Numbered from the stretch's first letter, positions 42,528-51,876 are shown. The stretch: DNA of 64,000 bases from Romboutsia maritimum (GCF_002251085.2 NZ_NOJZ02000004.1:85963-149962), one strand, 5' to 3'. Notes: a model not told the origin generated them from the sequence alone. Numbers and translations are program-made.

Positions 42528-44072
42528 ATGTCTAAAGTAGCAAAAGCAGCAGTTGGACTAATGCTAGCAACTTTATTTGCCAAAATTCTTGGATTTGGAA
42601 GAGAGTTAGCGTTAGCCTCAGCTTATGGAGCATCGAATTATAGTGATGCATTCTTAGTAGCACTTAATATACCGAATGTAATATTTTTAGCAGTAGGTAC
42701 GGCATTAAGTACTGCGTTTATACCACTATATTGTGATATAGATTCAAATTTAGGTAAAAAAGAATCTTTAAAATTTACAAATAATATACTTAATATAGTT
42801 GTTGTTATAACACTTATATTAACTGTAATAGGAGTTATATTTACTGAGCCAATAGTTAAATTGTTTGCAGTAGGATTTAAAGGAGAAACATTAAGCATAG
42901 CCGTGTATTTTACAAGAATACTAATATTAGGATTGGTATTTTTAGGAGTAAGCTATATAATGACAGCATTTTTACAGGTAAAAGAAAATTTCGTTATTCC
43001 AGGTCTTATGAGTATTCCATTTAACTTAATGATAGTAGTATCAATATTTTTAAGTTTAAAGATTGGACCGGATATATTAGCATGGGGAACACTTTTGGGA
43101 TTATCATTTCAATTTCTTTTTCAATTGCCTTTTGCAATTAAAAATGGATTTCAATATAGTCCTTACATAAATGTAAAAGATCAACACTTAACAAAAATGG
43201 TGTTGCTTATAGCTCCAGTACTTGTAGGCGTTGCAGTAAATCAGGTAAATACAATAGTAGATAGAACATTAGCATCTACATTAGTAGAAGGTAGTATATC
43301 AGCTTTAAATTATGCAACTAAATTAAATCAATTTGTTATGGGGATGTTTATAATATCAATAGGTTCTGTTATATATCCTTTATTATCTAAATTATCTTCT
43401 ACAGATGAAAATAAATTCAAAAAATCTATAGTACAATCTATAAATACTGTGATTTTAATAATAATACCTATATCTGCTGGTGCTATAGTACTTGCAAATC
43501 CTATAGTAAGGACTCTTTTCCAAAGAGGTGAATTTGATGCAAGAGCAACTCATATGACAGCATTAGCTCTTATAGCATATTCAATTGGTATGATAGGATT
43601 TGGTCTTAGAGACATATTAGGAAGAGTATTTTATTCACTACAAGATACAAAAACTCCTATGATAAATGGTGTTATAGCAATGGTATTAAATATAATACTA
43701 AATCTTATATTAGTTAGATATATGGCTCATACGGGACTTGCTTTAGCTACGAGTATATCAGCTTTAGTTACAATAGTATTATTATTTATTAGTCTAAGAA
43801 AAAAGATAGGTTCATTTGGAGGAATGTCAATAATAATTGTTTTAATAAAATCTTTGGTGGCATCAATTATTATGGCGATTATAACATTACTAGTTTATAA
43901 TTTCACATCGAGCATTTTAGGTAACAATTCTATATATGAAATATTAAAACTAGGAACAGCAGTATTAGTAGGAGCACTTTCATATGGAATAGTTATAATA
44001 CTTTTTAAAGTAAAAGAAGTAGATTTTATTATTGAAAAAGTAAAGCAAACAGTAAAAAGTAAAAAGAGATAA
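42528..44072 (+). CDS. murJ: MurJ/MviN-type lipid II flippase
   Basis: A 514-aa integral membrane protein with 13-14 predicted helices of the MOP superfamily. The N-terminus GLMLATLFAKILGFGRELALASAYG, GASNYSDAFLVALNIPN and the central RTLASTLVEGSISALNYATKLNQF (residues about 245) are diagnostic for MurJ. It flips lipid II for peptidoglycan synthesis. AAGGAG precedes the ATG. It is single-gene, ending in a terminator. Confidence 0.93.
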   Translation: MSKVAKAAVGLMLATLFAKILGFGRELALASAYGASNYSDAFLVALNIPNVIFLAVGTALSTAFIPLYCDIDSNLGKKESLKFTNNILNIVVVITLILTVIGVIFTEPIVKLFAVGFKGETLSIAVYFTRILILGLVFLGVSYIMTAFLQVKENFVIPGLMSIPFNLMIVVSIFLSLKIGPDILAWGTLLGLSFQFLFQLPFAIKNGFQYSPYINVKDQHLTKMVLLIAPVLVGVAVNQVNTIVDRTLASTLVEGSISALNYATKLNQFVMGMFIISIGSVIYPLLSKLSSTDENKFKKSIVQSINTVILIIIPISAGAIVLANPIVRTLFQRGEFDARATHMTALALIAYSIGMIGFGLRDILGRVFYSLQDTKTPMINGVIAMVLNIILNLILVRYMAHTGLALATSISALVTIVLLFISLRKKIGSFGGMSIIIVLIKSLVASIIMAIITLLVYNFTSSILGNNSIYEILKLGTAVLVGALSYGIVIILFKVKEVDFIIEKVKQTVKSKKR

Positions 44073-44099
44073 AATAATATCATATAAACTATAACTTAA

Positions 44100-44146
44100 A
44101 AAAACACTAGATTTGATAATATGAAATTTCAAGCTAGTGTTTTTTG
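44100..44146 (+). terminator. Terminator after murJ
   Basis: AAAAACACTAG and CTAGTGTTTTTT form the stem, with an AT-rich loop of about 25 bases that has its own weak pairing. Confidence 0.8.
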
Positions 44147-44228
44147 TTGTATTAATATATAAAGTGACACAAATATCTACTAAATTCATATTATATAATG
44201 AAATGAATTAAAAAAGGGGATGTTTTTT

Positions 44229-44702
44229 ATGTATAATTGGATATATCCAAATCCAGTGCAACTTAAAAATTCAATAGATCTTATAGGTAAATCAATAGAG
44301 TCTGAGAGAAAAGATTCTCAATTTTATCAGTGGTTAATAGATAATATACCAATAGAAGATCTTTCATCAAGACAATCTAATAAAATTAAAAAGACTATAG
44401 AATCAATAAGAGATGATGAGCTAAGACATAATAAAATGTATAAGGAAATGTACTATCAAATAACAGGAAAAGAAATGAAAATTGAAGAAGAAGAATTTAT
44501 TGCACCTGTAAATTTTAGAATTGGTATAGAAGATGCCATGATGGGAGAATTAGAAGCTGTAAAAAAATATAGAGAAATAATGAATGGTTTACCTAGCCTT
44601 TATTATAGAGATAAAGTATTTAATATACTTTCAGATGAACTAAGACATGCTAACTTATATAATTATATATATACAAATATAATAACAGGAAAAGAAAAGT
44701 AA
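44229..44702 (+). CDS. Ferritin-like (rubrerythrin-fold) protein
   Basis: A 157-aa four-helix protein with a di-iron-type pattern: SIESERKDSQFYQW, IRDDELRHNKMYKEMYYQ (ExxH) near residue 66, IEDAMMGELEAVKKY near 100 and ILSDELRHANLYNYI (ExxH) near 142. These give two Glu/His pairs as in ferritin-like proteins. The role may be iron or peroxide handling. I start at the ATG at 44229 because GGGG is 9 bp upstream; the ATG at 44220 is too near it. Confidence 0.8.
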   Translation: MYNWIYPNPVQLKNSIDLIGKSIESERKDSQFYQWLIDNIPIEDLSSRQSNKIKKTIESIRDDELRHNKMYKEMYYQITGKEMKIEEEEFIAPVNFRIGIEDAMMGELEAVKKYREIMNGLPSLYYRDKVFNILSDELRHANLYNYIYTNIITGKEK

Positions 44703-44714
44703 TAATAATTATTA

Positions 44715-44757
44715 AGCTGTTTCAAAAATACATTTGTGATTTTGAAACAGCTATTTT
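44715..44757 (+). terminator. Terminator after ferritin-like gene
   Basis: AGCTGTTTCAAAAAT and ATTTTGAAACAGCT pair around a nine-base loop, then ATTTTT. Confidence 0.85.
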
Positions 44758-44857
44758 TAGGTAAAATTTAAATATTCTAAATAAATAGATGTTGTTAAAT
44801 ATAATAATAGTTATTATAATTCATGTATAACAGAAATATTTAAATGGGGGGATGTAA

Positions 44858-45877
44858 ATGAGAAAATTTATAATATTTTTATTAAGTGGGGTATTGATGA
44901 GTGTATCTTTAGGTTGTAGTAGTACGGTGGCTAATGTAAATGAACAAGAGAGAAAAGAAGAAGTAAGTAATTTTGATAAGAAAATTATTATAAAGACTGA
45001 TGGATATGAAATGCCAGCAATTTTAACAATGCCAGGAAATGATAAAGACTATCCAGTAGTAGTTTTAGTTCATGGTTCAGGACCTAATGATATGGATTGT
45101 ACAATAGGTTCATTAAAGCCTTTTAAGGATATAGCACAAGGTCTTAAGGAAAAAGGAATAGCTACATTAAGATATGATAAAAGAACTTTTGCACAAAAAG
45201 AAAAAGTCATGAAAGAAGTTGATAAACTTACTCTTAAAGAAGAAACTGTAGATGATGCTATATCTGCAATAAATTTATTGAAAAACACAGAGAATATAGA
45301 TAAAAATAGAATTTATGTAATAGGGCATAGCCAAGGAGCTATGGCTATACCAATGATAAATAATTTAGATAAAAATTCAGCAGGTTTTGTCATGATGGCT
45401 CCACCAGCTAGAAAAATGGAAGATATACTATTAGAGCAAACTAAGTATATACTTGATAATACTGATAAAATAGATGAAAAAGAAAAAAATAATCAAATAA
45501 AAGAAGTAAAAGAGCAAGTAAATAAAATTAAAGAATTTTATAAAACAGGAAAATCTGATAGTAATGAAATATTAGGTTTACCAATAAATTATTGGAAGGC
45601 TTTAAATGATTATGATCAAATTAAAGAAGGGAAAAATATAAATAAACCAACATTAATTCTTCAAGGAGAAAGAGATTATCAAGTAACAACAGAGGACTAT
45701 AATATATTGAAAGAAGCTTTGAAAAACAAGAAAAATATAACAATGAAAAGCTATAAAAATCTTAATCATGTGTTTATGAAAGGTGAAGGAAAAGCTACAC
45801 CACAAGAGTACTCAAAAGAAGGAAATGTATCAAAAGAAGTTATTGATGATATAGCAAGTTGGATACAAGAAAATTAA
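44858..45877 (+). CDS. Secreted alpha/beta-hydrolase lipoprotein
   Basis: A 339-aa lipoprotein with lipobox LGC (Cys near residue 20). The hydrolase fold has HGSGPNDMD (oxyanion region, near residue 73), the nucleophile elbow VIGHSQGA (near 155), GERDYQVT with the acid residue (near 272) and the catalytic His in KNLNHVFM (near 306). The full Ser-Asp-His set is intact. A long charged insertion (about 190-225) sits between the elbow and the acid residue. It is most like dienelactone-hydrolase/prolyl-oligopeptidase-type esterases. GGGGGG precedes the ATG. Confidence 0.85.
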   Translation: MRKFIIFLLSGVLMSVSLGCSSTVANVNEQERKEEVSNFDKKIIIKTDGYEMPAILTMPGNDKDYPVVVLVHGSGPNDMDCTIGSLKPFKDIAQGLKEKGIATLRYDKRTFAQKEKVMKEVDKLTLKEETVDDAISAINLLKNTENIDKNRIYVIGHSQGAMAIPMINNLDKNSAGFVMMAPPARKMEDILLEQTKYILDNTDKIDEKEKNNQIKEVKEQVNKIKEFYKTGKSDSNEILGLPINYWKALNDYDQIKEGKNINKPTLILQGERDYQVTTEDYNILKEALKNKKNITMKSYKNLNHVFMKGEGKATPQEYSKEGNVSKEVIDDIASWIQEN

Positions 45878-45905
45878 TATTCTTTATATTTATAGATAAG
45901 TATGA

Positions 45906-45952
45906 AAAAGGAATTGTCTCAAACGTATAATAATTTCGAGACAATTCCTTTT
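45906..45952. terminator. Bidirectional terminator
   Basis: AAAAGGAATTGTCTC and GAGACAATTCCTTTT pair over 15 bp around a 17-base loop. It serves the lipoprotein hydrolase gene on the plus strand and the P-type ATPase operon on the minus strand. Confidence 0.85.
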
Positions 45953-45953
45953 A

Positions 45954-47834
45954 TTAAATTGATAATTCTTCTGTAGTATTAGGTGTTTTATTTTCTTTGA
46001 ATTTTAGTAATAAAGTCGAGTTAATTATAACTGCAACAGAACCTGTATTGTGAACTAAAGCACCAACAACAGGATGTAAAATACCTAATATAGCTAAAAT
46101 TATAGCTATAAAATTTAAACCTAAAGATAATACAACATTAATACGAATAGTGCTCATCGTTTTTCTTGAAAGCTCTATTAAATAAGGAATTTTGCTAATG
46201 TCATCACCAATGATGGCAATATCTGAAGAATCAATAGCAATATCACTACCAATAGACCCAAGAGCTATACCTACTGACGCTGTTTTTAAGGCAGGAGCAT
46301 CATTAACACCATCTCCTATCATACAAATTTGTTCATTTTTATCTTGTTGATAGTTCTTAATGACTTTCATTTTATCCTCAGGTAAAAGATCAAAACTGAT
46401 GTTATCTATGCCAACTTTTTTTCCAATATTATTGGCAGAATAGGCATTATCACCAGTAAGAAGCAATGATTTTACTCCAAGAGAATGAATTTTATTTATT
46501 GTATTTATAGAATCGAGACGAGGGGTGTCAGCTAGAGCTACAAATCCACAAAGTTTATTATTTATACTTATAAATATAATAGTACAGCCTTTGTCATTAT
46601 AAGATAAAGAACAATCTCTTATATCATCATCTAATGATATATTATTTTCTAAAATCATTTTTAAATTACCAGCTAGTATATTTTTATCTTTTATTGTAGC
46701 TTTTACACCACGTCCTGGTATCATATTAAAACTTTCAGGTATAGCTAATTGACTATTTGAATTTTCATTATAATGATTTAAAATTGCACGTCCTAGTGGA
46801 TGCTCTGAACGTTGTTCCAAAGAAGCGGCAAAATATAACAAATCTGTTTTAGTTATTGTATTTTGAAAACTTTCAATAGCCACTACTTTAGGTTTACCAT
46901 ATGTAAGGGTTCCAGTTTTATCAAAGGCAATCCTATTTATTTTATCTAACCTTTCAAGGGCGTCACCACTACGTATTAAAATACCGAATTTACTAGAATT
47001 TCCTATGGCAGCCATTATAGCAGTAGGAGTGGCAAGAACTAAAGCACAAGGACAAAATACAACTAAAATGGTTACTGAACGAATTATTTCTTTAGTTATA
47101 AACCAAGTTAAGATAGAAAAGCTCAAAGCAATTATAACAATCCAAGTAGCCCATTTATCAGTTAAGCTTACAATAGGTGCTTTATTTGCATTTGCAGATT
47201 CAACTAACTTTATCATTCTTTGCAAAGAACTATCTTTATCGATTTTAGTAGCCTTCATATCAAAAGATCCAAATTGATTTATAGTACCACTAAAAACATT
47301 ATCATATATACATTTATCAACAGGTAAAGATTCTCCTGTCATTACAGACTGATCAATAGAAGTTTGGCCAGAGATTATAACTCCGTCAACTGGTATAGTT
47401 TCTCCAGGAATAACTCTTAAAATATCACCTATTTTTACATCGTCAGCTGAAATTATTTCTTCAGAATCACTTTTTATTAATCTTGCTGTTCTAGGAGTAA
47501 GATTTATAAGGCTTTTTATGCCTTGATGAGCTTTTTCAACAGTTTTATCTTCTAAAAGAGCACCTATAGTCATTATAAATGCTATTTCACCAGCTGCAAA
47601 AATTTCACCGATTATTATAGATGCTATTAATGCAAGTGATACTAAAACATCTGCTTTTATATCAAACTTAGTAATTAAACTAATAGTAGAATCTTTTATG
47701 ATTGGAAAACCAGATAATATAACAGCACCCCATGCAATATCAAAAGGTAAAATATTATCTAGCCATCCTAATAAACTTAGTATTAAACAAATACCTGAAA
47801 TAATAGGTAATATCCAGTCTTTAAATTTATTCAT
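45954..47834 (-). CDS. P1B-type heavy-metal-transporting ATPase
   Basis: A 626-aa metal ATPase without an N-terminal HMA domain. Visible motifs are TGES (near residue 160), the CPC metal site VVFCPCALVLATPTA (near 267), the phosphorylation DKTGT (near 314), HPLG (near 354), GDGVNDAPALK (near 508). The last helix reads GALVHNTGSVAVIINS, not the usual YN/MSS of copper pumps or DxG of Zn/Cd pumps, so the metal cannot be assigned confidently. It is 9 bp downstream of csoR, which favours copper. The start at 47834 follows AGGTG. Confidence 0.9.
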   Translation of the reverse strand: MNKFKDWILPIISGICLILSLLGWLDNILPFDIAWGAVILSGFPIIKDSTISLITKFDIKADVLVSLALIASIIIGEIFAAGEIAFIMTIGALLEDKTVEKAHQGIKSLINLTPRTARLIKSDSEEIISADDVKIGDILRVIPGETIPVDGVIISGQTSIDQSVMTGESLPVDKCIYDNVFSGTINQFGSFDMKATKIDKDSSLQRMIKLVESANANKAPIVSLTDKWATWIVIIALSFSILTWFITKEIIRSVTILVVFCPCALVLATPTAIMAAIGNSSKFGILIRSGDALERLDKINRIAFDKTGTLTYGKPKVVAIESFQNTITKTDLLYFAASLEQRSEHPLGRAILNHYNENSNSQLAIPESFNMIPGRGVKATIKDKNILAGNLKMILENNISLDDDIRDCSLSYNDKGCTIIFISINNKLCGFVALADTPRLDSINTINKIHSLGVKSLLLTGDNAYSANNIGKKVGIDNISFDLLPEDKMKVIKNYQQDKNEQICMIGDGVNDAPALKTASVGIALGSIGSDIAIDSSDIAIIGDDISKIPYLIELSRKTMSTIRINVVLSLGLNFIAIILAILGILHPVVGALVHNTGSVAVIINSTLLLKFKENKTPNTTEELSI

Positions 47835-47843
47835 AATAATCAC

Positions 47844-48119
47844 CTATATCATTCTTGAAAAATATTCAACAGCTTTTGATAAATCACGCAATGTTTTTTC
47901 AGCATCACCATGTTCAACTCCATCTCTAACGCAGTGTTGTAAATGACCCTCTAAAATTATTTGACCTATTTTATGTAATGCAGCTTTTGCAGAACCTATT
48001 TGAATTAAAATATCTTCGCAAGGTATCTCTTTTTCTGTCATATTTGAAATACCTCTTATTTGCCCCTCAACTTTTTTTAATCTTGTTTGAATTGATTTTA
48101 CATCCATACATTCTTTCAT
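47844..48119 (-). CDS. csoR: CsoR-family metal-sensing repressor
   Basis: A 91-aa all-helical repressor. The fingerprint for Cu(I) sensing is present: IPCEDILIQI (Cys near 33), and GHLQHCVRD (His and Cys near 58-62), with basic residues on the first helix (SIQTRLKKVEGQIRGI). It should release DNA upon metal binding and allow expression of the ATPase. The start at 48119 follows GGGGG. The operon order is csoR then ATPase on the minus strand. Confidence 0.9.
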   Translation of the reverse strand: MKECMDVKSIQTRLKKVEGQIRGISNMTEKEIPCEDILIQIGSAKAALHKIGQIILEGHLQHCVRDGVEHGDAEKTLRDLSKAVEYFSRMI

Positions 48120-48124
48120 TTTTA

Positions 48125-48170
48125 ATACCCCCAATAATTAAATTTTATATGCCTTATACCCCTATACCCC
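48125..48170 (-). promoter_or_regulatory. Putative CsoR operator region
   Basis: Three copies of ATACCCC (plus strand) occur at 48125-48131, 48156-48162 and 48164-48170 in front of csoR, the last two in tandem one base apart. CsoR sites usually contain a GGGGTAT/ATACCCC pair as an inverted repeat. Here the half-sites are direct, so the assignment is tentative. Confidence 0.4.
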
Positions 48171-48287
48171 ATATTGTAGGAATGTCTATAATTTATGTCA
48201 ACTAAAATTTTTAATTGATATATATAAATAAAGTATGTTAAGCTTTTTATTAGTTAATAAATTAAATAAAAAAGAAAGGTGAATTTA

Positions 48288-48650
48288 ATGTATAAATTAG
48301 ATAAATACAATGCATTTATAGAAAAATTAATAGATGATAGCCCTAAGTACATGGTATTTGATGATAATAAAGAGAAATATTTACTTTTTGATACATTTGT
48401 AATGAGTTTAAGTGATAAAGCAATGCCGTGGTTATTTAAAGTTTATTTAGATAAAAATTTAAACATATTAAAAGAGGATAAATTTACTTTTGAAGTGAAA
48501 AAGAAATATGAAAAGTATAATTTAAATATCGTTAATATAAATGGAAATGTATTTTTTAATAAAGATTCTTTATGTGTTATTTTAATAGAATTGAATTTAG
48601 ATAATCAGTTATTATATAATGATGAAAATAATAAATTTAATCTTAAATAA
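48288..48650 (+). CDS. Unknown 120-aa protein
   Basis: Not recognised. The 120 residues begin YKLDKYNAFIEKLIDDSPKYMVFD and alternate charged helices and strands (for example EKYNLNIVNINGNVFFNKDS). There is no signal peptide or membrane segment. I start at the ATG at 48288, after AAAGGTG. It is a single-gene unit divergent from csoR and followed by a bidirectional terminator. Confidence 0.6.
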   Translation: MYKLDKYNAFIEKLIDDSPKYMVFDDNKEKYLLFDTFVMSLSDKAMPWLFKVYLDKNLNILKEDKFTFEVKKKYEKYNLNIVNINGNVFFNKDSLCVILIELNLDNQLLYNDENNKFNLK

Positions 48651-48666
48651 AGTATGTATTAAGATA

Positions 48667-48705
48667 AAAAGAGTTGTTTCAAATTTATATTGAAACAACT
48701 CTTTA
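48667..48705. terminator. Bidirectional terminator before ctc
   Basis: AAAGAGTTGTTTCAA and TTGAAACAACTCTTT pair around a short AT loop; A and T runs on both sides serve the converging transcripts. Confidence 0.88.
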
Positions 48706-48710
48706 ATAAT

Positions 48711-49250
48711 TTAACCATTTACAACAGCTAAAATTGTATCTGGATTGCTTAATAAAGTTACAGATTCTGGTATATCCATATCTTTTACTAATAATTTATC
48801 ATTGAATTTCATGTTAGATACATCAAATTCGAAATATTCTGGTATTTCTTCTACATCACCTTGTAAATCAATAAATGGATTAAAAGTTTCTAAAACTAAT
48901 CGTTGAAGTTCTAGATTTTCTTGACCAAAATATCTAACAGGAATACTCATTTTAATTACTTCATTTGCTTTTACATACTGTAAATCAATATGTATAATTT
49001 CATTATCATTATTCTTTTGAACTTCTTTAATTACACAATTGAAGTTTTTATCGTTTAAATTTAGGGTAATAATAGAACCACTATAGTTACTATTTAACAT
49101 TTTGATTAACTCTGATCTTTGCATTTTTGCAGGAATTGATTCAGGTAAAAATTCTCCATAAATTATGCAAGGAACTTGACCTGACTTTCTCATTTTCTTT
49201 AAGTTTTCTTTTGTGTTTCTATCATATACCTTAAATACTACATTTGACAT
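48711..49250 (-). CDS. ctc: Ribosomal protein L25/general stress protein Ctc
   Basis: A 179-aa protein with an L25-type 5S rRNA-binding N-terminal domain (about residues 1-90, starting MSNVVFKVYDRNTKENLKKM and including VPCIIYG near 27) and a TL5/Ctc C-terminal beta domain (about 95-179; IDLQGDVEEIPEYFEFDVSNM, then LLSNPDTILAVV). Ctc is induced under stress in Bacillus. AGGAGATG precedes the ATG. A leader peptide and hairpin lie upstream (49306-49417). Confidence 0.9.
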   Translation of the reverse strand: MSNVVFKVYDRNTKENLKKMRKSGQVPCIIYGEFLPESIPAKMQRSELIKMLNSNYSGSIITLNLNDKNFNCVIKEVQKNNDNEIIHIDLQYVKANEVIKMSIPVRYFGQENLELQRLVLETFNPFIDLQGDVEEIPEYFEFDVSNMKFNDKLLVKDMDIPESVTLLSNPDTILAVVNG

Positions 49251-49305
49251 AATAAATACATCTCCTATTAATTTTATTTTTTAATTTAATATAATTTAAT
49301 ATTTA

Positions 49306-49387
49306 TTAAGCTCTTATAGATGTTAAGGTGATATATATACTTTTGTATATAATAATATTAAGTGAACTAACTACATAAAGAGCTTAA
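49306..49387 (-). promoter_or_regulatory. Leader hairpin upstream of ctc
   Basis: TTAAGCTCTTAT (49306-49317) can pair with ATAAAGAGCTTAA (49375-49387), with one extra A, enclosing an inner hairpin ATATATAC/GTATATA. On the minus strand the 5' arm coincides with the last codons of the small peptide ORF at 49371-49403. The 3' arm lies about 45 nt before the ctc ribosome site and no poly-T follows, so it is not a normal terminator. Confidence 0.5.
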
Positions 49388-49403
49388 ATTTGAAACTCGG
49401 CAT
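49371..49403 (-). CDS. Possible leader peptide of ctc
   Basis: A 10-codon frame (MPSFKFKLFM) with a nearly perfect ribosome site, TAAGGAGGCT, 9 bp upstream of the ATG at 49403; another ATG two codons earlier is too near. The frame ends inside the 5' arm of the leader hairpin, so ribosome position could affect folding. Confidence 0.45.
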   Translation of the reverse strand: MPSFKFKLFM

Positions 49404-49620
49404 ATGCATCAGCCTCCTTATAGTAAATAATTCTAATTTAATTTAATTATAACATATATACTTATAAAAACAAAATTTATAAAAGAATGTATAACAAATA
49501 AGGTTATTCGAAAAATTTGTAAAATAAAAAATAATATAAAAATGTGAATTAAAATATAAATTATTTTGGAAAAATCCGTATATATAACATAAGTTATATA
49601 AGTAGAGGGGTAATTTATAT

Positions 49621-51210
49621 ATGGAATATATATTTGATAAAATAGATAATTATATGTTAGTGATTAATAAACAGGGGAATTTAAAATATTGTAATAAACC
49701 ATTATTATTAAGACTAGGATATATAGATAAAGAAATAGAAAGTTTAAATCTTATTGAAATAGTACATAATTCACAAGATAAGATAAAAAATATATTAGAT
49801 GGGACAGATAAGAAAAATATAGATTTAGAGTTGTATTCAAAAAATAAAAAGATAATATTTGTTAAAGGTGAAATTATATTTGAAAAATGGAAAAGTGAAG
49901 ACTCAATTTTTATTTTGCTTAAAGAAATATCTGAAGAATATTATTCACCTTTTTTAGGATGTATAAAAGATTTAGAAAATGTTGATAAACAAATATTTGA
50001 TATATGGGGAAAATCTAGATCTTCGGAGTTAAATGAATTAGAACTTTTTTTAACGACAGCTGCAGATCTTATTGGAATAGTGGATAAACAAGGATATTAT
50101 AAACAGGTTAGCTCGACTTGGACAACAATATTAGGGTGGACAAGTGAGGAATTATTATCTATGAATTTTAAAAATATTATGCATCCAGATGAAGTGGAGA
50201 ATTTTATTAATAGCATCAAATTAAATTTGATAAATAAAAATTTAATACGTTTAAATAATAGATGTTTATGCAAAAATGGAGAGTATAAATGGTTAGAAAT
50301 AAGCATAAAAAATGCATATGATAAGGACATATATATTGTAACAGCAAAAGACATAACATATGAGAAAGAAATAGAGGATGAGAAAAAGAAGCTACAAGAA
50401 GCTATTCATTTAGAAGGCATAAAAAATGAATTCTTTGCTAATATATCTCATGAATTTAAAACACCATTAAATATTATACTTGGAACGATGCAATTATTAA
50501 GTAAAAATATAGATAGGGGGCGTATAAAATATAGTCAAGATATAAATTTAATTAGTTATATTAATTCAATAAAACAAAACTCATATAGACTTTTGAGATT
50601 AGTAAATAATTTGATTGATATGACTAGAATAGATACAGGATATTATGAAATACATTTGGGTAATTATAATATTGTAAATATCGTAGAGGAAATAACTATG
50701 TCTGTTACTCAATATGTAGAAGATAAAGGAATAAATATTTTGTTTGATACTAATGTTGAAGAATTAGAGTTAGCTTGTGATCCAGACAAAATAGAAAGAA
50801 TTATGTTAAATTTATTATCAAATGCAATTAAATATACTGATGAAGACGGAGCAATTTTTGTTGATTTAAAATATTATGATAATAAAGTTTCTATCTCAGT
50901 AAAAGATAATGGAATTGGTATATCAAAAGATAAAATAAATAAGATTTTTGAAAGATTTGGTCAAGCTAATAATTCATTTACACGAAGGTGTGAAGGAAGT
51001 GGAATAGGTTTATCTTTAGTAAAATCCCTAGTAGAAATGCATGATGGTAAAATACATGTAAAAAGTGAACCTTCTTATGGTTCTGAATTTATCTTTGAAA
51101 TACCTGTAAGGTTAGTTGATGATGAAAAATTAAAAACAATTGATATAAACTATAAACAGTTTCAAATTGAAAAATGTAATATAGAGTTTTCTGATATATA
51201 TTCTATATAG
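49621..51210 (+). CDS. Cytosolic PAS-domain sensor histidine kinase
   Basis: A 529-aa kinase without transmembrane helices. The first PAS is at about 3-110, the second at about 138-250 (TAADLIGIVDKQGYYKQVSS...WTSEELLSM, PDEVENF), then HisKA with the phospho-His in FANISHEFKTPLNIILGTM (near residue 278) and HATPase_c with MLNLLSNAIKYT (N box, near 400), DNGIGIS, FGQANNSF and GSGIGLSLVKSL (G2, near 460). There is no response regulator beside it. GAGGGG precedes the ATG. Confidence 0.9.
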   Translation: MEYIFDKIDNYMLVINKQGNLKYCNKPLLLRLGYIDKEIESLNLIEIVHNSQDKIKNILDGTDKKNIDLELYSKNKKIIFVKGEIIFEKWKSEDSIFILLKEISEEYYSPFLGCIKDLENVDKQIFDIWGKSRSSELNELELFLTTAADLIGIVDKQGYYKQVSSTWTTILGWTSEELLSMNFKNIMHPDEVENFINSIKLNLINKNLIRLNNRCLCKNGEYKWLEISIKNAYDKDIYIVTAKDITYEKEIEDEKKKLQEAIHLEGIKNEFFANISHEFKTPLNIILGTMQLLSKNIDRGRIKYSQDINLISYINSIKQNSYRLLRLVNNLIDMTRIDTGYYEIHLGNYNIVNIVEEITMSVTQYVEDKGINILFDTNVEELELACDPDKIERIMLNLLSNAIKYTDEDGAIFVDLKYYDNKVSISVKDNGIGISKDKINKIFERFGQANNSFTRRCEGSGIGLSLVKSLVEMHDGKIHVKSEPSYGSEFIFEIPVRLVDDEKLKTIDINYKQFQIEKCNIEFSDIYSI

Positions 51211-51252
51211 CATTTTTTATATAATCTATTTGAAAAAATTGAAAATGCCACC

Positions 51253-51287
51253 ATTTTGCCACCTAAAAATAAATATGGTGGCAAAAT
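51253..51287 (+). terminator. Terminator after PAS kinase
   Basis: ATTTTGCCACC and GGTGGCAAAAT form a stem around a 13-base loop, with T-rich tail. A second TGCCACC just upstream repeats the arm sequence. Confidence 0.8.
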
Positions 51288-51373
51288 TATTTTATAACAT
51301 AAAAATATTCCTAAATATTAAAGTATTAATAAGTGCATAATAAATTTAATATATTAAATTTGGAGGTTTTACA

Positions 51374-51835
51374 ATGAAAAAGTTATTTATCACAATACTT
51401 ACAATAGTATTTATATCTACAAGTATGTCTTTTGCTAATGTTCCTAATTCAACAGCTGATAAACTCTTATCTGAATTAGATATTATACATAAGGATTTAA
51501 CGCTAATTACTAAAATGATGATGAATATTGAAAATAAAGATGCTAAAGAAATAGATAAAATAAAACAAATAATAAAACGTGACAATTCTATAATTGATTC
51601 AAATTACTCTGTATTAAACAATTTATATACAAATGAGACTAATATTGAACTAAAAAAACAATACGCAGAGATTGGCTATATATTATCATCACATGCTATT
51701 GCATTAAATAACTTTTCATTATATGTAGATGAACCAAATAATATTGATGAATTCATAGATGGAGTAACGATGATAAGAAACGGACATATGACATTAGACT
51801 ATGTAGAAAATAAAATAAAGGATGTTCATAAATAA
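51374..51835 (+). CDS. Exported protein of unknown function
   Basis: A 153-aa protein with a Sec signal peptide (cleavage near SFA-NV, residue about 22). The mature part is helical: ADKLLSELDIIHKDLTLITK, then KNLYTNET-type turns and a helical end, with no Cys or repeats. I do not recognise the family. GGAGG is upstream of the ATG. Confidence 0.7.
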   Translation: MKKLFITILTIVFISTSMSFANVPNSTADKLLSELDIIHKDLTLITKMMMNIENKDAKEIDKIKQIIKRDNSIIDSNYSVLNNLYTNETNIELKKQYAEIGYILSSHAIALNNFSLYVDEPNNIDEFIDGVTMIRNGHMTLDYVENKIKDVHK

Positions 51836-51846
51836 TATTTGATTTT

Positions 51847-51876
51847 AAAGAACTCTTTCAAAAGGGTTCTTTTTTA
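51847..51876 (+). terminator. Terminator
   Basis: AAAGAACTCTT and AAGGGTTCTTT pair (one G-U) around TCAA, followed by a T run. Confidence 0.75.

Noticed and set aside
49306..49387. Ordinary intrinsic terminator upstream of ctc
   Set aside because: The stem is long-range with no T tract on the minus strand after the 3' arm.
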